The position numbers and the translations under genes were made by a program. Positions 1 through 9,200 of a stretch of DNA of 27,241 nucleotides are shown here, in pieces. This DNA is from Bacteroidales bacterium UBA1208. Its GTDB lineage: Bacteria > Bacteroidota > Bacteroidia > Bacteroidales > P3. A model generated the notes under the pieces. The model was given only the letters and a program-made list of their open reading frames with translations. It was not told where the DNA came from and did no database searches. How positions within the stretch are numbered: the first letter of the stretch is position 1; the number at the start of each line of letters is the position of its first letter. The DNA lies in contig DBXQ01000007.1 of assembly GCA_002309955.1 (NCBI GenBank), positions 2,256-29,496 of the forward strand. The letters run 5' to 3'.

Positions 1-339
1 ATGGAGTTCTGCAAGCAGTTCAACGCCCGTACACAGGATCAGGCTGGCAAGATTGTGCCTGTCATTATTACTGTTTATACGGACAAATCCTTTGATTTTG
101 TAGTTAAGACCCCCCCTGTTGCCGTTCAGCTGAAGGAGATGTCGAAAGCCGCCAAAGGTTCTTCCGAGCCTAACCGCGTAAAGGTCGCCTCCGTCACCTG
201 GGAGCAGGTGCGTCAGATTGCAGAAGCCAAAATGCCCGACCTCAACTGTTTCACGATTGAATCAGCTATGAGTATGGTTGCCGGCACTGCACGCAGCATG
301 GGTATCTCTGTGAAAGGCGAGAATCCCCTTGCAAAGTAA
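1..339 (+). CDS. rplK: 50S ribosomal protein L11, 5' end missing
   Basis: This is the C-terminal part of ribosomal protein L11, which binds the GTPase-associated region of 23S rRNA together with L10 and L7/L12. The visible 112 residues contain the family segments EFCKQFNART, KTPPVAVQL, EPNRVKV and DLNCFTIESAM...GTARSMGI. L11 is normally about 140-147 residues, and the ATG at base 1 corresponds to an internal methionine of the conserved IMEFCKQFNA stretch. The true start therefore lies upstream of the window, about 34 codons away by family length. It is the first visible gene of the rplK-rplA-rplJ-rplL-rpoB-rpoC cluster and lies 68 bases before rplA. The identification is secure; the N-terminal truncation is an effect of the window edge. 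Confidence 0.97.
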   Translation: MEFCKQFNARTQDQAGKIVPVIITVYTDKSFDFVVKTPPVAVQLKEMSKAAKGSSEPNRVKVASVTWEQVRQIAEAKMPDLNCFTIESAMSMVAGTARSMGISVKGENPLAK

Positions 340-358
340 AACAATGAATTATTAACAA

Positions 359-393
359 GTGGTAGCATCGCCCCAGAGCGATGCGGTGACCAC
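359..393 (+). promoter_or_regulatory. Probable L1-binding autoregulatory RNA ahead of rplA
   Basis: The rplK-rplA gap folds as two stacked stems. The outer stem is GTGGT (359-363) with ACCAC (389-393). The inner stem is GCATCG (365-370) with CGATGC (379-384), closing an 8-base loop. The stems are joined by an asymmetric internal loop, a single A on the 5' side and GGTG on the 3' side. Known biology: L1 binds 23S rRNA at a helix with a GGTGG...ACCACC stem and a conserved GGTGA in the asymmetric loop, and it represses its own operon through an mRNA mimic. The arrangement here reproduces that layout 14 bases before the rplA start. The function is inferred from the resemblance. Confidence 0.72.
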
Positions 394-407
394 AAAAAGC
401 ATGAATC

Positions 408-1103
408 ATGGCAAAATTAACGAAGAAACAAAAAGAAGCTTTAGCCAAGTTCGACAAAAATCAGGTGTACTCGCTCGAAGAGGCTGTGGAAATTGTGAAG
501 AACATCACCTACACCAAATTCGATGCATCGGTAGATATTGACGTCCGTCTGGGTGTTGATCCCCGTAAGGCCAACCAGATGGTTCGCGGTAGTGTGACGC
601 TGCCTCACGGCACTGGTAAGACTGTCCGCGTTTTGGTTCTCTGCACCCCTGACAAGGAGGAAGAGGCTAAGGCAGCCGGAGCTGATTATTACGGTCTTGA
701 TGATTATATCACTAAGATTAAAGGCGGTTGGACGGATGTAGACGTTATCATTACCATGCCCAGCGTAATGCCTAAGGTGGGTGCTCTCGGCCGTATATTG
801 GGTCCCCGTGGCCTGATGCCGAACCCCAAAACTGGCACTGTTACCATGGAGGTTGGCAAAGCCGTTCAAGAGGCTAAAGCCGGTAAGATTGATTTCAAGG
901 TTGACAAATTCGGTATTATCCATACCGCTGTCGCCAAAGTCTCTTTTGACAGCAACAAGATTGTCGACAACGCCCGTGAGGTTCTGCAGGCTATCATCAA
1001 ACTGAAACCCGCAGCTGCAAAGGGTACCTACGTGAAGAGTATCTGCATCAGCAGTACCATGAGCGCAGGAGTAAAGGTTGACACTAAAGCCGCCACACTG
1101 TAA
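408..1103 (+). CDS. rplA: 50S ribosomal protein L1
   Basis: L1 forms the mobile L1 stalk of the large subunit and acts as a translational repressor of its own mRNA. The 231-residue product has the usual family length. It shows the L1 signatures HGTGKTVRVLV (about residues 66-76), MPKVGALGRILGPRGLMPNPKTGT (about 123-146) and the C-terminal SICISSTMSAGVKVD segment. The start MAKLTKKQKEAL is the usual L1 N terminus. An overlapping ATG at 401 is in a different frame. No Shine-Dalgarno motif precedes the start, as is normal for Bacteroidota. The gene is followed after 23 bases by rplJ, and the hairpin at 359-393 probably controls it. Confidence 0.98.
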   Translation: MAKLTKKQKEALAKFDKNQVYSLEEAVEIVKNITYTKFDASVDIDVRLGVDPRKANQMVRGSVTLPHGTGKTVRVLVLCTPDKEEEAKAAGADYYGLDDYITKIKGGWTDVDVIITMPSVMPKVGALGRILGPRGLMPNPKTGTVTMEVGKAVQEAKAGKIDFKVDKFGIIHTAVAKVSFDSNKIVDNAREVLQAIIKLKPAAAKGTYVKSICISSTMSAGVKVDTKAATL

Positions 1104-1126
1104 CATTTAATTATTGAAAGGTCATT

Positions 1127-1660
1127 ATGAGAAAAGAACAAAAAGACCAACTGATTGACCAGCTGTGCGAGGAAATCAAAGCTTATCCCCTTATCTATAT
1201 TGCTGATATCGGAGGCTTGAATTCAGTGTTGACCAGCAAACTGCGTCGTGCTGCTTTCCGCAAAGAGGTCAAGTTGGAAGTCGTTAAAAACGCTCTTCTT
1301 ATCAAGGCCATGGAGAGAACCGGTATGGACTATTCGGAGCTCTTCCCCGTGATCAAGGGCGAGACTGCCATAATGCTTTCGAACACCAACAATGCTCCCG
1401 CCAAGCTTATCAAAGAGTTTCGCGCAAAGGAGAAAGGTGCTCAGAAACCCGTCCTGAAGGGTGCTTACGTTGAAGAGTGCTTCTATATTGGTGAGCAGCA
1501 TCTTGAGGAACTTGTCAACATCAAGTCCAAGAATGAACTCATTGCCGATATCGTTGCCCTGCTTCAGTCGCCCGTCAAGAACGTTATTTCTCAGCTCCAG
1601 TCTGGTGCAAATACGATTACTGGTGTCCTGAAAACATTAGAGGAAAAAAAGGCTGAATAA
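1127..1660 (+). CDS. rplJ: 50S ribosomal protein L10
   Basis: L10 is the base of the ribosomal stalk and carries dimers of L7/L12 on its C-terminal helix. The 177-residue product matches the family length. It has the typical N-terminal half (LIYIADIGGLNSVLTSKLRRAAF, then VVKNALLIKAME at about 53-64) and the C-terminal stalk-binding helix region ending VLKTLEEKKAE. It sits 23 bases after rplA and 78 bases before rplL. No separate L10 leader can be made out in the short rplA-rplJ gap. A GGC/GCC pair brackets the stop codon and a CGGG/CCCG hairpin follows at about 1667-1681; both are weak. Confidence 0.97.
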   Translation: MRKEQKDQLIDQLCEEIKAYPLIYIADIGGLNSVLTSKLRRAAFRKEVKLEVVKNALLIKAMERTGMDYSELFPVIKGETAIMLSNTNNAPAKLIKEFRAKEKGAQKPVLKGAYVEECFYIGEQHLEELVNIKSKNELIADIVALLQSPVKNVISQLQSGANTITGVLKTLEEKKAE

Positions 1661-1738
1661 GCCAAGCGGGCTGGGATCCCGTTAAAAGTCCACAAAAAAA
1701 CAATCAATTTAGTAAAAACAATTAAAATCAATAAAGTC

Positions 1739-2122
1739 ATGGCAGACATCAAAGCTATTGCTGAAGAATTAGTAAACTTAACCGTAAAAGAAGTAAAAGA
1801 ACTCGCTGACGTTCTGAAAGAAGAATATGGTATTGAGCCCGCAGCTGCTGCTGTTGCAGTTGCCGCTGCTCCCGCTGCTGGCGGTGCCGCCGCTGCTGAG
1901 GAGAAGACCTCATTCGACGTTATCCTGAAGGGTGTTCCCGATGCCACCAAGAAACTCGGTGTTGTGAAGGCTGTTAAGGATATGGCCAGCTTGGGTTTGA
2001 AAGAGTCCAAGGAACTCGTTGACAACGCTCCTAAGCCTGTTAAAGAGGGCGTGAGCAAGGACGAGGCCGAATCTCTGAAGAAAGCTCTCGAAGAGGCTGG
2101 TGCCGAAGTTGAGATCAAATAG
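1739..2122 (+). CDS. rplL: 50S ribosomal protein L7/L12
   Basis: L7/L12 is the multicopy stalk protein that recruits translation factors such as EF-Tu and EF-G. The 127-residue product has the classic layout: an N-terminal dimerisation domain (about residues 1-35), an alanine-rich flexible hinge (about 38-58), and a C-terminal factor-binding domain starting at FDVILKGVPDATKKLGVVKAVK. The 78-base gap to rplJ is AT-rich apart from a small CGGG/CCCG hairpin. The gene is followed by the large rplL-rpoB hairpin, which fits higher expression of the stalk protein than of the polymerase genes behind it. Confidence 0.98.
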   Translation: MADIKAIAEELVNLTVKEVKELADVLKEEYGIEPAAAAVAVAAAPAAGGAAAAEEKTSFDVILKGVPDATKKLGVVKAVKDMASLGLKESKELVDNAPKPVKEGVSKDEAESLKKALEEAGAEVEIK

Positions 2123-2143
2123 TAAATACTATAGGATTTCTAC

Positions 2144-2186
2144 GAGGAATAGGGCCTCCGGTTTGTCCGGAGTGCCTATTCCTCTT
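2144..2186 (+). terminator. rplL-rpoB intergenic attenuator or processing hairpin
   Basis: GAGGAATAGG (2144-2153) pairs perfectly with CCTATTCCTC (2175-2184). A two-base mismatch follows, then a second stem CTCCGG (2156-2161) with CCGGAG (2167-2172) and a 5-base loop. Only three T residues follow the outer stem (2185-2187 reads TTG after one T of the stem end), so it is at best a leaky terminator. Known parallel: in E. coli the rplL-rpoB gap holds a partial terminator and an RNase III site that lower rpoBC expression relative to rplJL. The same role is likely here by position and shape. Confidence 0.7.
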
Positions 2187-2310
2187 TGCTATGCAATTTG
2201 AATTTTCCATGCATGGCTGATGGTTTTTTACCCTTTCACTCTCTCCAATGGAGCAGTAACAAGCAGAAACAATATTTGTGTAAGTTGTCAAATCTTAATT
2301 ATTAAGTCCC

Positions 2311-5300
2311 TTGGATAACAATCAACCTATCGAACAACCCATAGAACAACCTATTGAGGTAGTAAATTTTGCATCTGTTCGTAAATACGAATACCCGGAC
2401 TTTCTCGACATTCAGCTGAAGTCTTTTCAGGATTTCTTCCAGATAGAGACTAATCCCGACAATCGACTTGATGAAGGCTTGTTTAAAGTTTTCAAAGAGA
2501 ATTTCCCCATTTCAGATGCCCGGAATAATTTCACGTTAGAGTTTCTTGACTATTATATTGACCCCCCGCGTTATACGATTGAAGAGTGTATTGAGCGCGG
2601 TTTGACGTATAGTGTTCCGTTGAAGGCCAAGTTGAAACTCTCGTGCAATGATCCAGAAAACGAAGACTTTCAGGCTATAGAACAGCCTGTTTATCTGGGT
2701 ATGATACCCTACATGACGCCCAAGGGTACTTTTGTCATTAATGGTGCTGAACGTGTTGTGGTTTCTCAGCTTCACCGTTCACCCGGTGTATTCTTCGGCA
2801 CCCAATTCCATTCCAATGGTACGCAGCTCTATTCTGCCCGTATCATACCGTTTAAGGGTTCCTGGATGGAGTTCACTACGGACATCAATAATGTCATGTA
2901 TGCATATATTGACCGTAAAAAGAAACTCCCCATCACGACCCTTTTGAGAGCTGTCGGGTTTGAAACCGACAAAGACATTTTGGATATCTTCTCTCTTGCC
3001 GAAGAGGTAAAGGTATCCAAATCCAACTTAAAAAAGGTTATCGGTAAGCAATTAGCCGCCCGTGTTGTTGATTCATGGACGGAGGATTTTGTTGACGAGG
3101 ACACTGGTGAAGTCGTTTCGATGGAACGTACCGAGGTGGTCATTGAGCGCGACAAGGAGCTTACCGAAGATGATATTGAAAAGATTCTGGAACTCGATGT
3201 CAAGACTATTCTTGTGAAGGTTGAAGACCATGACGGCATCGATTATTCAGTTATTTATAATACCTTGAAGAAAGACACTTCTAATAACTCGAAAGAGGCT
3301 GTCGAATATATTTATCGTCAGCTCCGCAATGCTGAACCACCAGATGAGGAGACAGCACGCGGTATTATTGAGAAACTGTTCTTCTCGGACAAGCGTTACG
3401 ACCTCGGCGAGGTGGGTCGTTACCGTATCAACACGAAGTTGAATCTGGATATCCCCGACACTGTCCGTGTTTTGACACAGACGGATATTACCTCCATTAT
3501 CAAATATCTTGTGCAACTGATTAACCAGAAAGCCGATGTTGACGATATCGACCACTTGTCGAACCGTCGTGTCCGTACTGCCGGAGAGCAGTTGTACAAT
3601 CAATTTGGAGTAGGTTTAGCCAGGATGTCACGTACTATTCGTGAGCGCATGAATGTTCGTGACAACGAGGTCTTTACTCCCACAGAGCTGATTAATGCCA
3701 AGACTCTTTCTTCGGTCATTAATTCATTCTTTGGTACCAATCAGCTGTCGCAATTTATGGATCAAACCAATCCTCTGGCCGAGGTGACACACAAACGTCG
3801 TATCTCTGCTTTGGGTCCAGGAGGTTTGTCGCGTGAGCGTGCTGGTTTCGAGGTTCGTGACGTTCACTACACTCACTATGGCCGCTTGTGTACGATTGAG
3901 ACCCCTGAAGGTCCTAACATTGGTTTGATTTCGTCCTTGTGTGTTTACGCTAAGATTAACAATCTTGGCTTTATAGAGACTCCTTATCGCCGTGTTGTCA
4001 ATGGTCGTGTAATGCTTGACGAGGATCCCACCTACTATACCGCTGAACTTGAGGAAAACAAGACAGTGGCTCAGGCAACCACGCCGCAAGACGAAAACGG
4101 CAATATTATTGCTCAGCGTATTAAAGCACGTCGTCAGGCAGACTTCCCCATCGTTTCGCCCGAAGAAATCGATCTCATCGATATGGGTTCGAACCAGATT
4201 GCATCTATTGCCGCTTCGTTGATTCCTTTCCTTGAGCATGACGATGCTAACCGTGCATTGATGGGTTCTAACATGATGCGTCAGGCTGTGCCGCTGCTCA
4301 ATCCTGAAATTCCTATTGTGGGGACGGGTATTGAGAAATCCGTGGCAGAGGATAGTCGTGTTCTTCTCAACGCTTTGGGTGACGGTGTAGTAGAGTATGT
4401 TGACTCCACGAAGATTGTCATTCGCCATAACCGTACCGAAAATGAACGTCTGGTTTCTTTCGACGATGATGTTCATGAATATAGGCTCACCAGATATCAG
4501 CGAACCAACCACTCCACCTCGATTAACCTTCGTCCGATTGTCAAGAAAGGCGATAAGGTCAAGAAAGGTCAGGTCCTTTGCGAAGGCTATGCAACCCAAG
4601 GCGGTGAATTAGCTCTTGGTCGCAATATGATGGTGGCTTTCATGCCTTGGAAGGGTTACAACTTCGAGGATGCTGTTGTTATTTCAGAGCGTGTGGTTCG
4701 TGAAGATATCTTCACTTCAGTCCACGTTGAGGAGTACACCCTTGAAGTTCGCGAAACCAAACGTGGTCTTGAGGAATTGACTCGCGACATTCCCAATGTC
4801 AGCAACGATGCTACCAAAGACCTTGACGAAAACGGTATTATCCGTATCGGTGCCGAGGTGAAGGAAGGCGATATTCTCATTGGTAAGATTACCCCGAAAG
4901 GAGAATCCGACCCCTCACCTGAAGAGAAACTGCTCCGCGCCATCTTTGGCGACAAGGCTGGTGATGTAAAAGATGCATCCCTTAAAGTCCCGCCGTCAGT
5001 TCGTGGTGTGGTTATCGACAAGAAACTCTTTGCCCGTATTATCCGCGACCGTAAGCAACGTGCCAAAGAGAAGGAACTTCTGGCCAAGCCCGAAGAGGAA
5101 TATAACCAAGAGTTAAGAGAACTCAAAGAGAAACTTGTCGACAGATTGCTTATCATTCTGGCAGGCAAGACTTCCAATGGGGTGTACACCAATCACAAAG
5201 AAGAGCTCATCCCGAAGAAAGTCAAGTTCACCTCCAAGGCTCTCCATGCTATTGACTATACCGAAGTCAGTCCCAATAAGTGGACTTCAGATAAGGAGAC

Positions 5301-6141
5301 CAACGACCTTATCAAAGACCTCTTGAACAACTATAACATCAAGAATCGCGAAATCAGCGGTCGTTTTACACGTAAGAAATTTGCCCTCACCGTTGGAGAT
5401 GACCTCCCGAGCGGAATCGTTCAAATGGCCAAGGTCTATATTGCCATGAAACGTAAGCTTCGCATTGGTGACAAGATGGCCGGTCGTCACGGTAACAAAG
5501 GTATTGTTTCAAAGATTGTCCGTGCGGAAGACATGCCGTTCCTTGCCGACGGTACTCCTGTCGACATTGTCCTTAACCCTCTGGGTGTGCCTTCTCGAAT
5601 GAATCTGGGACAGATTTACGAAACCGTTTTAGGTTGGGCAGGTAAGAAACTCAACAAACGTTTCAAGACTCCCATTTTCGACGGTGCCACCCTTGAGCAA
5701 ATCAACGGCTATATGCGTGAAGCGGGTCTGCCCGAAAATGGACGTACCTATCTGTATGATGGTGAGACTGGTGATCGTTTCGATCAGCCAGCCACTGTGG
5801 GTTACATCTATATGCTTAAACTTCACCACATGATTGATGATAAGATGCATGCCCGTAGCATTGGACCATACTCCCTCATCACTCAGCAACCTCTTGGTGG
5901 TAAGGCTAATTTCGGTGGACAACGTTTCGGAGAGATGGAAGTCTGGGCTCTTGAGGCCTTTGGTGCTTCACATGTTCTGCAAGAAGTTCTTACCGTCAAA
6001 TCGGACGATGTCATGGGCCGTGCCAAAGCATACGAGTCAATTGTCAAAGGCGACAATATGCCTGTTCCTGGCATCCCCGAGTCGTTCAACGTCCTGGTCC
6101 ACGAACTCCGTGGCTTAGGTTTAGAGGTAACATTCGATTAA
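2311..6141 (+). CDS. rpoB: DNA-directed RNA polymerase subunit beta
   Basis: RpoB forms one jaw of the RNA polymerase active-site cleft. The 1276-residue product has the usual length for Bacteroidota. Visible landmarks are the rifampicin region at about residues 477-503 (NQLSQFMDQTNPL...THKRRISAL), the hybrid-binding GDKMAGRHGNKG at about 1053-1064, and the C-terminal segment ending LGLEVTFD. Asp484, His494 and Ser499, the positions most often altered in rifampicin resistance, carry the wild-type residues. The start is inferred to be TTG at 2311: an in-frame stop lies at 2296-2298, no ATG occurs between it and the conserved VNFASVRKYEYPDF, and residues 2-16 would otherwise be lost. A PIEQ tandem repeat sits just after the start. 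rpoC follows after 64 bases. Confidence 0.97.
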   Translation: MDNNQPIEQPIEQPIEVVNFASVRKYEYPDFLDIQLKSFQDFFQIETNPDNRLDEGLFKVFKENFPISDARNNFTLEFLDYYIDPPRYTIEECIERGLTYSVPLKAKLKLSCNDPENEDFQAIEQPVYLGMIPYMTPKGTFVINGAERVVVSQLHRSPGVFFGTQFHSNGTQLYSARIIPFKGSWMEFTTDINNVMYAYIDRKKKLPITTLLRAVGFETDKDILDIFSLAEEVKVSKSNLKKVIGKQLAARVVDSWTEDFVDEDTGEVVSMERTEVVIERDKELTEDDIEKILELDVKTILVKVEDHDGIDYSVIYNTLKKDTSNNSKEAVEYIYRQLRNAEPPDEETARGIIEKLFFSDKRYDLGEVGRYRINTKLNLDIPDTVRVLTQTDITSIIKYLVQLINQKADVDDIDHLSNRRVRTAGEQLYNQFGVGLARMSRTIRERMNVRDNEVFTPTELINAKTLSSVINSFFGTNQLSQFMDQTNPLAEVTHKRRISALGPGGLSRERAGFEVRDVHYTHYGRLCTIETPEGPNIGLISSLCVYAKINNLGFIETPYRRVVNGRVMLDEDPTYYTAELEENKTVAQATTPQDENGNIIAQRIKARRQADFPIVSPEEIDLIDMGSNQIASIAASLIPFLEHDDANRALMGSNMMRQAVPLLNPEIPIVGTGIEKSVAEDSRVLLNALGDGVVEYVDSTKIVIRHNRTENERLVSFDDDVHEYRLTRYQRTNHSTSINLRPIVKKGDKVKKGQVLCEGYATQGGELALGRNMMVAFMPWKGYNFEDAVVISERVVREDIFTSVHVEEYTLEVRETKRGLEELTRDIPNVSNDATKDLDENGIIRIGAEVKEGDILIGKITPKGESDPSPEEKLLRAIFGDKAGDVKDASLKVPPSVRGVVIDKKLFARIIRDRKQRAKEKELLAKPEEEYNQELRELKEKLVDRLLIILAGKTSNGVYTNHKEELIPKKVKFTSKALHAIDYTEVSPNKWTSDKETNDLIKDLLNNYNIKNREISGRFTRKKFALTVGDDLPSGIVQMAKVYIAMKRKLRIGDKMAGRHGNKGIVSKIVRAEDMPFLADGTPVDIVLNPLGVPSRMNLGQIYETVLGWAGKKLNKRFKTPIFDGATLEQINGYMREAGLPENGRTYLYDGETGDRFDQPATVGYIYMLKLHHMIDDKMHARSIGPYSLITQQPLGGKANFGGQRFGEMEVWALEAFGASHVLQEVLTVKSDDVMGRAKAYESIVKGDNMPVPGIPESFNVLVHELRGLGLEVTFD
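2326..2358 (+). repeat. 12-bp tandem repeat in the 5' end of rpoB
   Basis: The unit CCTATCGAACAA occurs at 2326-2337, again with two changes at 2338-2349, and as a partial third copy CCTATTGAG at 2350-2358. It encodes PIEQ-PIEQ-PIE. The copies lie in the non-conserved N-terminal extension of RpoB, where length changes would be tolerated in frame. Confidence 0.75.
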
Positions 6142-6145
6142 TTCT

Positions 6146-6192
6146 GAATTAAGATTACGCTCCATAGGAATATTAGTCTTAGTTCTTAATTC
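6146..6192 (+). repeat. Inverted repeat in the rpoB-rpoC gap
   Basis: GAATTAAGA (6146-6154) is the exact reverse complement of TCTTAATTC (6184-6192). The arms occupy most of the 64-base gap between the rpoB stop and the rpoC start, with a 29-base spacer. The AT-rich 9-bp stem has no T-run behind it, so it is not a terminator. It could expose or hide the rpoC start region in the mRNA, or it could be chance. Confidence 0.4.
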
Positions 6193-6205
6193 ATACAATA
6201 AAAAG

Positions 6206-9200
6206 ATGGCTTTTAAACAAGAATCACAGTTAAGAAATGATTTCAATTCGATAACCGTCAGTTTGGCATCGCCCGAGTCGATAAAAAAACGCTCCTACGG
6301 CGAAGTGACCAAACCTGAGACAATCAACTATCGCACATACAAGCCTGAACGCGATGGCCTTTTCTGCGAAAAGATTTTCGGCCCTACCCGCGATTGGGAA
6401 TGCCATTGCGGCAAATACAAACGTATCCGTTATAAAGGCATTGTTTGCGATCGTTGCGGTGTTGAAGTTACCGAAAAGAAAGTCCGTCGCGAGCGCATGG
6501 GACATATCGAACTGACTGTCCCGGTAGCTCATATATGGTTTTTCCGTTCCCTACCCAACAAAATCGGAACCCTGCTCGACGTACCCAGCAAGAAACTCGA
6601 GCAAGTAATCTACTATGAAAAGTACATCGTCCTCCAGCCAGGCAAAGCCATGCTCAACGATGTACCTGTAAAGAAACTCGACCTCTTAGCCGAGGAGGAA
6701 TACTATGCTATCATGGAAAACCTCCCCGAAGGTAATGACCAGTTGGACGATACCGACCCCAATAAGTTCATTGTCGGTATGGGTTCAGAAGCTCTCTATA
6801 AATTACTCTGCGACCTTGACCTCGACCAGATTAGTTTCGAACTTCGCGATCGCGCTTCCAAAGAGTCTTCCAACCAGCGCAAACAGGAAGCTCTCAAGCG
6901 CCTCAACATTGTCGAGGCATTCCGCGAAAGTCGTCGCCGCATGCAAGAACGTGGAATGGATAACCGTCCCGAATGGATGATTATGACCATCATACCTGTC
7001 ATCCCTCCCGATCTGCGTCCTCTCGTTCCTCTTGATGGTGGCCGTTTTGCCACCTCTGATATCAACGAACTCTACCGCCGTGTTATCATTCGTAACAACC
7101 GTCTGAAGAGACTCTTTGAGATCAAAGCCCCTGAAGTCATCATGCGCAATGAAAAGCGTATGCTTCAGGAGTCGGTAGATTCCCTGTTCGACAACAGTCG
7201 TAAGGTTTCGAGTGTCAAGTCCGACAGCAATCGTTCGCTCAAGTCACTCTCCGACTCCCTCAAGGGTAAGCAAGGCCGTTTCCGTCAGAACCTCCTTGGT
7301 AAACGTGTTGACTATTCTGGACGTTCCGTTATCGTTGTCGGTCCCGAACTCAAGATGCACGAGTGCGGCCTTCCCAAGGACATGGCCTCTGAGCTTTTCA
7401 AACCATTCATTATCCGTAAACTTCTTGAGCGTGGATTGGTCAAGACCGTAAAGTCTGCCAAACGTGTTGTAGATCGCAAAGACCCCGTCGTATGGGAAAT
7501 CCTCGAGAACATACTGAAAGGCCATCCCATCATGCTCAACCGTGCTCCTACGTTGCACCGTCTGGGTATTCAGGCCTTCCAGCCTAAATTGGTCGAAGGC
7601 AAAGCCATTCGTCTGCACCCCTTGGTGTGTACCGGATTCAATGCCGACTTCGATGGTGACCAGATGGCTGTTCACGTCCCCCTGGGCAATGCAGCAGTCC
7701 TCGAGGCACAAATCCTTATGCTCTCCACCCACAATATCCTCAACCCTGCCAATGGCGCTCCTATCACCGTTCCTTCGCAGGACATGGTTCTGGGTCTCTA
7801 TTACATGACCAAACCCCGTCGCACAACCGACACCGAATTGGTCAAAGGCGAGGGTTACCGTTTCTATTCCCCCGAAGAAGTTATCATTGCTTATAACGAA
7901 AAACGGGTCTCCCTCAACGCCTGCATAAGCGTTCGTGTCAATGCCGAAGGCCGCGATGAATTCCAGTTTGTCAAAACAGATAAAACATTCATGGAAGTCA
8001 TCAAAGACCGTGACGGCAACCTCCTTACCGACATCGACTGCAATACACCTGCCGAAATTGCCGAGCGCAGCCGTACCGAATACGAAATCAAACGTGACAA
8101 AGACGGCTACCCCATTGTCGACGCCAAAGGTCATTTCATTAAAACCGACCGCATCCGTACCACTGTCGGACGTGTGATTTTCAATGAAGTTGTGCCCAAA
8201 GAATACGGCTATGTCAACATGGTTCTCGGTAAGAAATCGCTCCGCGACATCATTGGCGACCTATTCACAGCCTGCGGCAATGCTGTCACAGCCAATTTCC
8301 TTGACGATATCAAGAACATGGGTTATCGTCAGGCATTCCGTGGTGGTCTCTCCTTCAACTTGGGCGACGTAATCATCCCCAACGAGAAAGAAGAACTCAT
8401 CGCCAAAGCCAACGACGAAGTGGAAGAAGTGTTGGGACAATACTCCATGGGTCTTATCACCAACAACGAACGCTACAACCACGTTATCGACATCTGGACC
8501 AATACCAACAACAAACTCACTGAAACCCTCATGAAGCAGCTCAAGTCCGACAATCAGGGTTTCAACCCCATCTACATGATGTACGACTCTGGTGCCCGTG
8601 GTAGTAAGGAACAGATTCGTCAGCTCTCCGGCATGCGTGGTCTGATGGCTAAACCTCAGAAAGCAGGTGCTGCTGGCAACGAGATTATTGAGAACCCCAT
8701 TATCTCCAACTTCAAGGAAGGCCTCTCCGTGCTTGAGTACTTCATCTCCACTCACGGTGCCCGTAAAGGTTTGGCCGATACCGCTCTTAAGACTGCTGAC
8801 GCTGGTTACCTCACCCGTCGTCTCGTCGATGTGGCACACGATGTCATCATCACCATGGAGGACTGCGGCACCCTGCGCGGACTGCCCACTACCGCCCTCA
8901 AGAAAGGTGAAGATATTGTCGTCTCCTTGGGTGAAAAATTGCTTGGCCGTACCTCAGTTCACGATATCTACCATCCCCATACTGGCGAACTCATCGTTGC
9001 CGCCGGACAGGAACTCACCGAAGAGATATGCAAAATCATCGACGAATCTCCCATTGAGGAAGTAGAAATCCGTTCCGTACTCACCTGCGAGGCAAAACAT
9101 GGTGTATGCGCCAAATGCTATGGCCGTAACCTTGCAACCGGCAAAATGGTGCAGAAGGGTGAAGCCGTCGGCGTCATTGCTGCACAGGCTATCGGTGAAC

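Noticed and set aside
441..1106. - strand open frame of 221 codons antisense to rplA
   Set aside because: It is the shadow of a certain ribosomal protein gene and has no family features.
1591..2118. - strand open frame of 175 codons antisense to rplL
   Set aside because: It owes its length to the alanine-rich hinge of rplL read backwards; no plausible protein.
3739..3819. Possible rifampicin-resistance changes in RpoB
   Set aside because: The key positions (Asp484, His494, Ser499) carry the susceptible-type residues.
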